From: Bacteroidales bacterium UBA3623
GTDB taxonomy: Bacteria > Bacteroidota > Bacteroidia > Bacteroidales > UBA932
Reading direction: 5' to 3'
Length of the DNA: 5,336 nt
NCBI GenBank assembly: GCA_002373715.1
Contig: DFLI01000033.1
Span: 596-5,931, forward strand
Part shown: positions 1-5,285 of the stretch, in pieces
Position numbering within the stretch: position 1 is the stretch's first letter
How the letters are laid out: every line of letters starts with the position of its first letter
The notes under the pieces: model-generated
Databases searched by the model: none
Seen by the model: only the letters and a program-made list of their open reading frames with translations
Told to the model about the DNA's origin: nothing
Program-made: the position numbers and the translations under genes

Positions 1-14
1 GGTGGGGTTCCAAA

Positions 15-51
15 TGGCGCAGGTCGATTTTTTGGTGAGGGTCCTGCGCCA
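15..51 (+). repeat. 37-nt palindromic repeat, copy 1
   Basis: The arms TGGCGCAGGTC (15-25) and GTCCTGCGCCA (41-51) are inverted around a 15-nt centre. Nine base pairs (TGGCGCAGG/CCTGCGCCA) are perfect, followed by a T-T mismatch and one more pair. The reverse complement of this copy aligns without gaps to the copy at 77-113, centre included (it shares GGACC and CACC), so the two are members of one element in opposite orientation. Its function is unknown; a REP-like element or a mobile-element trace are options. Confidence 0.75.
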
Positions 52-76
52 AGAATCTGCGTTCTGTAGCCTGCGG

Positions 77-113
77 TGGCGCAGGACCTCCACCCTTTTT
101 CGGACCTGCGCCA
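77..113 (-). repeat. 37-nt palindromic repeat, copy 2 (opposite orientation)
   Basis: The arms TGGCGCAGGAC (77-87) and GACCTGCGCCA (103-113) enclose a 15-nt centre, the same length as in copy 1. It matches the reverse complement of 15-51 over all 37 positions with differences mainly in the centre. The two copies are separated by 25 nt, so they could also pair with each other to form a larger cruciform or RNA structure. Confidence 0.75.
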
Positions 114-123
114 CGCAAGACTC

Positions 124-134
124 CACCTGCGCCA
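124..134 (-). repeat. Lone half-copy of the palindromic repeat
   Basis: CACCTGCGCCA matches the right arm of the neighbouring 37-nt palindromes (GACCTGCGCCA at 103-113) in 10 of 11 positions. No partner arm is found at the expected distance of 26 nt upstream. It is probably a truncated or decayed third copy. Confidence 0.5.
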
Positions 135-193
135 CCCCCGACCGGGAAGAAGGGAGGGAAGGCACTCCCGGGGGACTCCGTTCCTCCCCTATT

Positions 194-278
194 AGCACGT
201 CGTCAGGCCGTGAGAAGCCGTCACAGGACTTGACCACGGGCGAGAGCACGTCGCGGAGCCGTATAAGCCGGCCATAGG
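194..278. repeat. Pair of degenerate ~34-nt direct repeats, 51-nt period
   Basis: The two blocks 194-227 and 245-278 both begin with AGCACGTCG. They then share GCCGT, AAGCCG and a terminal AGG at nearly the same spacing, with about one third of positions different. The period is exactly 51 nt (17 codons). On the minus strand, one stop-free frame reads both blocks, giving weakly similar segments that each end in DVL at the same register. This could be a coding repeat or plain DNA repetition; the evidence does not decide. Confidence 0.35.
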
Positions 279-285
279 GCTCCGC
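253..285. other. Inverted repeat (hairpin), 8-bp stem
   Basis: GCGGAGCC (253-260) and GGCTCCGC (278-285) form a perfect 8-bp stem. After a G-G mismatch, TAT/ATA can pair inside it around a loop with GCCGGC. Neither side is followed by a T-run, so it is not an intrinsic terminator. It overlaps the second of the degenerate direct repeats. Confidence 0.45.
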
Positions 286-309
286 CACGGGCTGGGGGTA
301 AATAAATGC

Positions 310-351
310 AAAAAACCGGGGCTTTGAGCGAACTCTCAGACCCGGTCTTTT
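310..351 (-). terminator. Intrinsic terminator, possibly bidirectional
   Basis: ACCGGG (315-320) and CCCGGT (341-346) form a 6-bp GC-rich stem. Inside it GAG/CTC closes a tetraloop, which reads TTCG on the minus strand. On the minus strand the stem runs into six T (plus A310-A315); on the plus strand it is followed by CTTTT (347-351). It is better formed for minus-strand transcripts, yet the Hc1-like gene already has a terminator at 390-435. It may be a backup, or it may serve a plus-strand transcript from the left. Confidence 0.7.
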
Positions 352-389
352 GACGTGTACTAAAACCTAAACCTACTATATAGATGCAG

Positions 390-435
390 AAAAAAAGAAA
401 ACGTTGCAAGATTTTAAAAAAATCTGCAACGTTTT
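390..435 (-). terminator. Intrinsic terminator of the Hc1-like gene
   Basis: On the minus strand, an arm at 435-419 pairs with an arm at 415-398. The pairing covers about 17 bp (AAAACGTTGCAGATTTT against AAAATC-TTGCAACGTTTT) with a single bulged base and a 3-nt loop. One base later comes a run of seven T (plus A390-A396). It starts about 20 nt after the stop codon of the Hc1-like gene, the expected position for its terminator. The plus-strand side lacks a T-run, which fixes the direction. Confidence 0.85.
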
Positions 436-455
436 GTAAAAATCTGTAGTAGATC

Positions 456-629
456 TTACTTGGAAGCCTCGACGGATGCCTTACGGAAATCCTTCATGTC
501 CTTCATGATCTCGAGGGCAGCCTTGCGGGCGCGTGCGCCAGCGGCCTTGTTACCCTTTACTACCTGGGCCTCAGCGTTCTTTACGAACTCGGCGATCTCA
601 GCGTTGATTTTTTCTACAAGCTCTTTCAT
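456..629 (-). CDS. Hc1-family histone H1-like nucleoid protein, 57 aa
   Basis: This encodes a small, basic, alanine- and lysine-rich protein that begins MKELVEKINAEIAEF and carries the central basic stretch KGNKAAGARARKAALEI (residues 25-41). Length and sequence fit the short Hc1-type histone H1-like proteins found in nearly all Bacteroidetes (Pfam Hc1, named after the chlamydial histone). These are thought to bind DNA without sequence specificity and help compact the nucleoid. The protein should be mostly helical, with a basic patch around residues 25-36 and an acidic N-terminal helix. The start at 629 is the only ATG giving the family N-terminus; its leader is A-rich with no Shine-Dalgarno sequence. 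The gene stands alone, with a promoter-like site at 670-702 and a strong terminator at 390-435, so it is probably transcribed separately from pth. The family call is firm from sequence recall; the exact role in these bacteria is inferred. Confidence 0.9.
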   Translation of the reverse strand: MKELVEKINAEIAEFVKNAEAQVVKGNKAAGARARKAALEIMKDMKDFRKASVEASK

Positions 630-669
630 TTTGGTTTTGTTTTATTGGTTCGTTAAATTGTGTGTCGTA

Positions 670-702
670 CAAACTTTGTTGCAAGTTAGCAAAAAAATCA
701 AA
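670..702 (-). promoter_or_regulatory. Probable promoter of the Hc1-like gene
   Basis: On the minus strand AAAGTTTG (677-670) matches the Bacteroidetes -7 consensus TAnnTTTG except for its first base. TTTG (702-699) lies 21 nt upstream as the -33 element. The surrounding A/T tracts (691-727) are the kind of AT-rich DNA that often precedes strong promoters. It would give a leader of roughly 35-40 nt before the start at 629. Low sequence complexity makes chance matches easy, hence moderate confidence. Confidence 0.5.
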
Positions 703-727
703 AAACAAAAAGATTTTCCAAAAAAAA

Positions 728-1333
728 TTAACATTCAGGCGTTTCCGAAGGTGAATTTTGGGCTTTTTTGGCGTTCACAGTGTTCATGGCGCGCTGGACG
801 CCCAGGGTGGCGAAATCCATCATGCCGTGGACTATCTTGTTGGCCAGCCCGGGAATAACAGCCTTTTCATCGGCCGACAAATCCCCAAGCACATAATCAA
901 TCTGCCCACCGCGGGAAAACTGATTTCCAATACCAACACGAATCCGGGCCCACTGCTCACTCTCCAGCATTTCGGCAATGTTTTCCAAACCGTTGTGCCC
1001 GCCGGAGGAGCCGTTAGCCCTCATCCGCAGCGTCCCAAACGGCAAATTGATATCGTCCGATATCACCACCAGGTTCTCCAGCGGCAGCCCGAGCTGCTGC
1101 ATCCAATACCTTACAGCCTTGCCGGAAAGATTCATGTACGTGGACGGCTTCAGAAGCACAAACCACCTACCCTTCCAAGACACTTCCGCCACGTCTCCGT
1201 AACGGTCGGTCTTGAAAAGGACATTGGATGCCTGAGCCCAGGCATCCAATATCATAAATCCCATGTTGTGGCGGGTACCGGCGTATTCTGCGCCAATGTT
1301 CCCCAGGCCAACCACCAGGTAGGTTGCACCCAT
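728..1333 (-). CDS. pth: Peptidyl-tRNA hydrolase (Pth), 201 aa
   Basis: Pth cleaves the ester bond of peptidyl-tRNAs dropped by stalled ribosomes, so that the tRNA can be reused; it acts in the cytoplasm as a monomer and is essential in most bacteria. The family landmarks are all present: LVVGLGNIGAEYAGTRHNMGF at the N-terminus with N12 and catalytic H22 (equivalent to Asn10 and His20 of the E. coli enzyme), KPSTYMNLSGKAV with N68, ISDDINLPFG with the conserved Asp at 93/94, and GSSGGHNGLENI with H113 and N114. Length is normal for the family (about 190-200 aa). The last 15 or so residues (NAKKAQNSPSETPEC) look like an unconserved tail. The ATG overlaps the stop of rplY in TAATG, which supports this start and translational coupling. 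The pairing of rplY and pth is common in bacteria. The stop codon is followed by eight T, but without a convincing stem. Confidence 0.97.
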   Translation of the reverse strand: MGATYLVVGLGNIGAEYAGTRHNMGFMILDAWAQASNVLFKTDRYGDVAEVSWKGRWFVLLKPSTYMNLSGKAVRYWMQQLGLPLENLVVISDDINLPFGTLRMRANGSSGGHNGLENIAEMLESEQWARIRVGIGNQFSRGGQIDYVLGDLSADEKAVIPGLANKIVHGMMDFATLGVQRAMNTVNAKKAQNSPSETPEC

Positions 1334-1920
1334 TATTCAGCGCTCTTGGCAACTTCCTGAGCGGCCTGCTGCATGGCGCGGGTGGTCTTCACGGAGCAGA
1401 TGATGGTGTTCTTGTCGGAGACAATCTGCAGGCCCTCGAACTTGAGGTCACCGGCTACCATACGCTTGTCCAGCTCCAGGGGAGTCACATCCACGTCCAG
1501 CTGATCCGGGAGGTTCTTCATGAGGCCGCAAACCTTGAGGGCGCGGGCGCTCTGCACGAACTTACCACCAGCCTGCACACCCTTGGGGTGACCGGTGATG
1601 TTAAGAGGAACAGAGATGACGATGGGCTTCTTCTCGTTCACGGCCAGGAAGTCTACGTGGAGGCAGTTGTCCTCTACCGGGTGCCACTGATACTCGTGAG
1701 CAACGGCGGTGTAGGTTTTGCCATCCAGCTCCAGATCTACAATGTAGGAAGCGGGAGTGTGGGTGAGACCCTTGAGTTCCTTTTCGTTAACGGTGAACAG
1801 AATGTTGTCCACGCCGGCGCCGTACAGATTGCAGGGAACCAGACCCTGGGCGCGGAAGGCCTTCAGAACGGCCTTGTTACCTTTCTGGCGAATTTCGCCT
1901 TTAAGCGTAAAATGCTTCAT
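1333..1920 (-). CDS. rplY: 50S ribosomal protein bL25, long CTC form, 195 aa
   Basis: bL25 binds 5S rRNA in the central protuberance of the large ribosomal subunit. This is the long two-domain form (CTC/TL5 type). The N-terminal 5S-binding beta-barrel spans roughly residues 1-90 (KHFTLKGEIRQKGNKAVLKAFR, then the conserved GLVPCNLYG at 26-34 and HVDFL at 88-92). The C-terminal CTC domain covers about 95-180 (PLNITGHPKGVQAGGKF, a hallmark GV..GG turn). A charged alanine-rich tail follows. In Bacillus the homologue Ctc belongs to the general stress regulon; whether that holds here is unknown. The ATG at 1920 follows an A/T-rich leader lacking a Shine-Dalgarno sequence, as is usual in Bacteroidetes. 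The gene starts its own transcription unit, with a promoter at 2007-2037, and its stop overlaps the start of pth. Confidence 0.96.
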   Translation of the reverse strand: MKHFTLKGEIRQKGNKAVLKAFRAQGLVPCNLYGAGVDNILFTVNEKELKGLTHTPASYIVDLELDGKTYTAVAHEYQWHPVEDNCLHVDFLAVNEKKPIVISVPLNITGHPKGVQAGGKFVQSARALKVCGLMKNLPDQLDVDVTPLELDKRMVAGDLKFEGLQIVSDKNTIICSVKTTRAMQQAAQEVAKSAE

Positions 1921-1977
1921 TGTTGTTAATAATAAAATGTGTTACTCAGTGCTCTATTTCAAGCACCCCATTGCACC

Positions 1978-1998
1978 AAAAAGGCTCGCTGCCTTTTT
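1978..1998 (-). terminator. Hairpin between clpX and rplY, terminator-like
   Basis: AAAAAGGC (1978-1985) and GCCTTTTT (1991-1998) make a perfect 8-bp stem with the 5-nt loop TCGCT (AGCGA on the minus strand). For minus-strand transcripts the five T of the second arm form the only U-tract. This fits an intrinsic terminator for the tig-clpP-clpX transcript, 28 nt past the clpX stop. It also lies just downstream of the predicted rplY start point, so it would be the first structure in the rplY leader; a 5' protective or attenuating role is an alternative. Confidence 0.55.
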
Positions 1999-2006
1999 AA
2001 AGCCCG

Positions 2007-2037
2007 CAAAGATACAAAGAATCTTTTAATCTGCCAA
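2007..2037 (-). promoter_or_regulatory. Promoter of the rplY-pth unit
   Basis: On the minus strand TATCTTTG (2014-2007) is a perfect match to the Bacteroidetes -7 consensus TAnnTTTG. TTG (2037-2035, in the context CTTG) lies 20 nt upstream as the -33 element, which is the expected distance. Transcription would begin near 2003, leaving a leader of about 80 nt. The promoter overlaps the last four codons and the stop codon of clpX (2026), so the two transcription units are packed without a free spacer. Confidence 0.75.
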
Positions 2038-3270
2038 GCGGCTGCGCACATAATCGGCTGTGAGAACGAAAGTTTTCTTTCGGGCCGATGGTGCCTCAAA
2101 CATGGCATCGGCCATCACTCTCTCGCAGATGGAGCGCAGTCCCCTGGCCCCCAGCTTGTTCTTGAGGGCGGTGTCTACTATAATATCAAGAACCTCCGGC
2201 TCAATTTCCAGCTTGATGCCGTCCAGTTCAAACATCTTCTCGTACTGGCGCAGGAGGGCGTTCTTGGGTTCGGTGAGAATCCGTTTCAAAGAATCGCGGT
2301 CCAGCTGATCCAGATAGGTAATAACGGGCAGACGGCCGACAATCTCCGGAATAAGGCCATAGGCCCGGAGGTCCATGGCGTCCACATATTCCAGCAGATT
2401 GTCCTTGGCAATGCGCTGCTTTTCCTCGGCCCCGAAGCCGATGATTTGCGTATTCTTACGTAAAGCAATGTGCCGCTCGATGCCTTCGAAGGCACCGCCA
2501 CAGATGAACAGGATGTTCTGCGTATTCACGTGGATGAACTCCTGCTCCGGATGCTTGCGGCCGCCCTTGGGCGGAACGTTCACAATGCTGCCTTCCAGCA
2601 GTTTGAGCATGGCCTGCTGCACGCCTTCGCCGGAAACGTCGCGGGTGATGGAGGGGTTGTCGGACTTTCTGGCAATCTTGTCAATCTCGTCGATGAACAC
2701 GATACCCCGCTCGGCCTTCACCAGGTCGAAATCGGCCTCCTGCAGAAGGCGCGTGAGGATGCTCTCCACGTCTTCTCCCACGTAACCGGCCTCCGTGAGC
2801 ACGGTAGCGTCCACTATAGTAAAAGGTACGTCCAGCAGCTTGGCAATGGTGCGCGCCAGGAGGGTTTTACCCGTACCGGTAGGGCCCACAAGAAGGATGT
2901 TGCTCTTCTCCAGCTCTACGCCGTCATCGGCCTTGTCCACCAGATTATGCTGCACGCGCTTGTAGTGGTTGTACACCGCCACGGCCAGCACTTTCTTGGC
3001 ACGGTCCTGCCCAATCACGTACTGGTCCAGATACGCCTTAATCTCGGCAGGCTTGGGACAAGATGCCCGATCAAAGTCGGGCATGACGTTTTTACCGTCA
3101 TGGCCGGCTTGACCGGCCATCTTCTTTCCTTCTATTTCCTCCAGATACTCCGCCGCCAGGCGCACGCAGTCACTGCAGATGTACCCGTCCATTCCTTGGA
3201 GGAGGAAGGGCACTTCGGCATCGGCCCGGCCGCAGAACATGCAATGATGGCCTTGGGATTTCTTTGCCAT
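2026..3270 (-). CDS. clpX: ClpX, ATP-dependent unfoldase subunit of ClpXP, 414 aa
   Basis: ClpX is a hexameric AAA+ machine that recognises, unfolds and threads proteins into ClpP. The N-terminal C4 zinc-binding domain has C10-x2-C13 and C32-x2-C35. The AAA+ module starts near LDQYVIG (81-87). It shows Walker A GPTGTGKT (129-136), pore loop GYVGED (162-167), Walker B IVFIDEID (190-197), the RKH pore loop (238-240), the IGF loop that docks on ClpP (277-279), the arginine finger in VGRLP (R313) and the sensor-2 motif GAR (374-376). All parts needed for activity are present and the length is normal. The linker between zinc domain and AAA+ module is unusual: residues 50-71 are encoded by two inverted palindromic repeats (3060-3123). 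From CSDC to the conserved VIG helix it is about 12 residues longer than E. coli ClpX as I recall it. The ATG at 3270 lies one base after the clpP stop codon. The reading frame is intact through the repeats, so the gene is judged functional. Confidence 0.98.
   Translation of the reverse strand: MAKKSQGHHCMFCGRADAEVPFLLQGMDGYICSDCVRLAAEYLEEIEGKKMAGQAGHDGKNVMPDFDRASCPKPAEIKAYLDQYVIGQDRAKKVLAVAVYNHYKRVQHNLVDKADDGVELEKSNILLVGPTGTGKTLLARTIAKLLDVPFTIVDATVLTEAGYVGEDVESILTRLLQEADFDLVKAERGIVFIDEIDKIARKSDNPSITRDVSGEGVQQAMLKLLEGSIVNVPPKGGRKHPEQEFIHVNTQNILFICGGAFEGIERHIALRKNTQIIGFGAEEKQRIAKDNLLEYVDAMDLRAYGLIPEIVGRLPVITYLDQLDRDSLKRILTEPKNALLRQYEKMFELDGIKLEIEPEVLDIIVDTALKNKLGARGLRSICERVMADAMFEAPSARKKTFVLTADYVRSRLAD
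3060..3123 (-). repeat. Inverted pair of palindromic repeats within clpX
   Basis: The plus strand shows one palindrome at 3060-3088 (arms ATGCCCGA and TCGGGCAT), a 7-nt spacer TTTTTAC, and a second palindrome at 3096-3123 (arms ATGGCCGG and CCGGCCAT, loop CTTGA). The second is close to the reverse complement of the first: both have the layout AAGATG-arm-TCAA-arm-CATGACG. The pair can therefore also fold as one long inverted repeat. It is read in frame as ClpX residues 50-71 (MAGQAGHDGKNVMPDFDRAS in the middle). The shared core CGTCATGCCCGGCT is the motif of the tandem repeat at 5286-5336, which indicates a dispersed family in this genome. Confidence 0.8.
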
Positions 3271-3271
3271 G

Positions 3272-3937
3272 CTATTTCCGTTTGGAGAGAATGGCGTCCA
3301 CCATGCCGTAGGCCTTGGCTTCCTCGGCCGTCATCCAGTAGTCACGTTCGCCATCGGCCGATACTTTCTTGATGCTCTGGCCGGTGTGCTGGGCAATGAT
3401 GTTGAACAGCTCCGTGCGGGTTTTCTCAATCTCCTTGGCTGCGATGAGAATTTCCGTAGCCTGGCCCTGAGCACCGCCGAGAGGCTGATGAATGAGCACG
3501 CGGGAGTGCGGCAGCGCGGAACGCTTGCCCTTCTCTCCGGCGCAAAGCAGCACGGCGCCCATGCTGGCAGCCATACCCGTGCACACGGTGGCCACGTCCG
3601 GCTGCACCAGCTGCATGGTATCGTAAATACCCAGCCCGCTGTGCACCTGACCGCCCGGCGTATTCAGATACATGGTAATATCTGCATTCGGGTCCTGGGA
3701 CGCCAGAAACAGCAGCTGAGCCTGGATAATGTTAGCCACATCATCGTCAATGGGCACACCCAAAAAGATAATGCGGTCCATCATGAGGCGGCTGAACACA
3801 TCCATCTGAGCCACGTTCAGCTTCCTCTCCTCCGTAATGGTAGGATTAATGTACCCATCCAGTACGGACGTATAACGAGAAAGGGTCATCGAACTGATGC
3901 CCTTTCCCTTCACTGCGAACTTATCGAAATCTGTCAT
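3272..3937 (-). CDS. clpP: ClpP, serine protease subunit of ClpXP, 221 aa
   Basis: ClpP forms a double-heptamer barrel that degrades polypeptides delivered by ClpX. The catalytic triad is visible: S125 in GMAASMGA, H150 in VLIHQP and D199 in ERDYWM. The oxyanion region reads NTPGGQVHSGLGIYDTMQ (92-109), where many homologues have GGSV; this is a tolerated-looking variant next to intact catalytic residues. The core begins near RLMMDRIIFLG (50-60). The first 35 or so residues are an N-terminal extension relative to E. coli ClpP, of the length usual in Bacteroidetes, and may include a processed propeptide. The start at 3937 overlaps the tig stop in TAATG, which supports it over the internal M17. 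The clpX start follows one base after the stop, so protease and unfoldase should be made from one message in balanced amounts. Confidence 0.98.
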   Translation of the reverse strand: MTDFDKFAVKGKGISSMTLSRYTSVLDGYINPTITEERKLNVAQMDVFSRLMMDRIIFLGVPIDDDVANIIQAQLLFLASQDPNADITMYLNTPGGQVHSGLGIYDTMQLVQPDVATVCTGMAASMGAVLLCAGEKGKRSALPHSRVLIHQPLGGAQGQATEILIAAKEIEKTRTELFNIIAQHTGQSIKKVSADGERDYWMTAEEAKAYGMVDAILSKRK

Positions 3938-5253
3938 TATTTCAATTCTCTGAACTTATCCTGAGAGATTTTCTTGGTCTGGAGGGTAACCTCTTCACGC
4001 ACTTTGGCGATGGTGAGGTTGTCTTCGCACTGCTCTTCCAGACGGCGGTACTGGTTCTGGTCCTGGAGCACGTTCTCGGCAGAGCTCTTGATGATGTTCT
4101 CCGGCACTCCGGCCATGCCGTACATGGCGTACTGGTAAGCTACGAAGCTCTCAGCGGCGGCCTGCAAATCGGCCTGAGAGACCTTCAGGTTGTACTTCTG
4201 CATGAGGTAGCCGCGAACCAGCTGCCACTTGAAGTCCTCCAGGAAGCCGGGGAACTCCTTCTCCACCTGCTCGGCGGTGAACTTGCCTTCGTTGGCGTAT
4301 ACCAGCCAGCGCTTCAGGAAAGCCTCAGGGAGCTCCAGGGCAGCCTTCTCCACGAAGTACTTGCGGACATCGGCGCCGAAGCGATAGTTGGCCTCCTGCT
4401 CGTGGTTGGCCTTGATACGCTCTGCCACCTTCTCCTCGAACTGCTCGGGAGTGGTTACGTTGCCTTCGCCAAAAATCTTGTCGTAGGTTTCCTGGTTTTC
4501 CTCGGCGGCTACATAAGTTTTCACATTCACCACGGTGAAGGTGAACATGGGATCCAGGGTGGCCAGTTGCTCTTTGTTCACTTTGAGCATGGCGGCACGG
4601 TCTGTCTCGTTCTCAAAAGCCTCGTTCACATTGAGCTGGAACTTGTCTCCAGCCTTCTTGCCGATGAAAGCGCCGCGGGCAGCTTCTGCCACGTGGGAAA
4701 CGCTCACATACACGCCTTCGGCCTTGTGGCCTTCGTTCTCGATGTCGCAAACCAGGTAATCCTGCTCGCCGGCCTTCTTGCCTTCCTGCAGGGAGCCGTA
4801 CTGCTGGAGCAGGGCTTCCTTCTGGGCCTTCTTCTCGGCGGCGGTGATGTTAATCTCGTAATAAGGAATCTTGTCTTCCTTGCCCACCTCGAAGTTGATC
4901 TCCGGGGTCTGGGCAATGTCGAAGATGAAGGTGAAATCTTCACCGGACTTCCAGCTCACCTGGGGCTGGTCTTCGGCGGGCATGGGCTCACCCACCACGC
5001 GAATCTTGTTGTCCTGAATGAATTTGTCCAGGGACTCGCCCACCAGGCCGTTCACGCTCTCGTAGAGGGCCTGGTCTCCGTACATGCGCTGAATAAGGCC
5101 CATGGGAGCCATTCCGCGGCGGAAACCTTTGATATCGGCCTTGCGCTTGTATTCATTGAGGCGCTTACGAAGCGGCTCAGAATAATCTGCCGCTGCAATC
5201 TCGATGGTCACTTTGTAGTTAAGTGCATCGGGTTGAATCTGACTTACTTTCAT
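3937..5253 (-). CDS. tig: Trigger factor, ribosome-associated chaperone, 438 aa
   Basis: Trigger factor sits at the ribosomal exit tunnel and shields nascent chains. The N-terminal ribosome-binding domain (about 1-115) carries the signature IKGFRRGMAPMGLIQRMYG (41-59), with GFRRG matching the GFRxG ribosome-docking loop. Residues about 150-250 occupy the place of the FKBP-like prolyl isomerase domain, but I do not see the usual VPGFEDG-type active-site stretch; the region reads AARGAFIGKKAGDKF (191-205), so isomerase activity is doubtful. The C-terminal chaperone arms run from about 255 to the end, with the conserved LPEAFLKRWL (308-317). The ATG at 5253 has the A-rich leader AAAAACAAAAACAACATTAT and no Shine-Dalgarno sequence. 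No promoter is seen in the 83 nt before the window edge, so it is presumably further upstream. Gene order tig-clpP-clpX is conserved in many bacteria, coupling folding to degradation. Confidence 0.96.
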   Translation of the reverse strand: MKVSQIQPDALNYKVTIEIAAADYSEPLRKRLNEYKRKADIKGFRRGMAPMGLIQRMYGDQALYESVNGLVGESLDKFIQDNKIRVVGEPMPAEDQPQVSWKSGEDFTFIFDIAQTPEINFEVGKEDKIPYYEINITAAEKKAQKEALLQQYGSLQEGKKAGEQDYLVCDIENEGHKAEGVYVSVSHVAEAARGAFIGKKAGDKFQLNVNEAFENETDRAAMLKVNKEQLATLDPMFTFTVVNVKTYVAAEENQETYDKIFGEGNVTTPEQFEEKVAERIKANHEQEANYRFGADVRKYFVEKAALELPEAFLKRWLVYANEGKFTAEQVEKEFPGFLEDFKWQLVRGYLMQKYNLKVSQADLQAAAESFVAYQYAMYGMAGVPENIIKSSAENVLQDQNQYRRLEEQCEDNLTIAKVREEVTLQTKKISQDKFRELK

Positions 5254-5285
5254 AGTATAATGTTGTTTTTGTTTTTCTCAGTTAC

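Larger units (their letters stand above)
1..309. other. GC-rich intergenic stretch without a recognisable gene
   Basis: I find no protein family, tRNA or other known RNA here. Stop-free frames exist on both strands (for example plus 2-277 and minus 366-1), but GC-rich repetitive DNA gives these easily, and their translations are low in complexity and match nothing I know. The stretch contains two opposed 37-nt palindromic repeats, a lone half-copy, a pair of degenerate 34-nt direct repeats and an 8-bp hairpin, each listed separately. It lies beyond the terminators of the Hc1-like gene. It may be a repeat-filled spacer, or the decayed or unrecognised end of a neighbour outside the window. Confidence 0.6.

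Noticed and set aside
2..277. Plus-strand open frame of 91 codons at the left end
   Set aside because: It runs through both palindromic repeats, is rich in Arg, Ser and Thr as expected for random GC-rich DNA, matches no family I know, and the opposite strand is also open.
136..300. Structured RNA such as RNase P RNA or a riboswitch
   Set aside because: Some GC-rich stems are possible, but none of the conserved sequence blocks of known RNAs that I could check are present.
403..685. The 8-mer GTTGCAAG shared by the Hc1 terminator (403-410) and promoter region (678-685)
   Set aside because: Only eight bases agree and the flanks differ, so chance in AT-rich DNA is sufficient.
720..760. Intrinsic terminator after pth
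   Set aside because: There are eight T on the minus strand just after the stop, but only a weak 5-bp stem (ATTCA/TGAAT) with a long loop precedes them, so I do not call it.
758..1360. Long plus-strand open frames opposite pth, rplY, clpX and clpP
   Set aside because: They are antisense shadows of clearly conserved genes and have no family features of their own.
5254..5285. tig promoter within the window
   Set aside because: No TAnnTTTG-like element with a partner at the right distance is seen in the leader or the repeat array; the promoter is probably beyond the edge.
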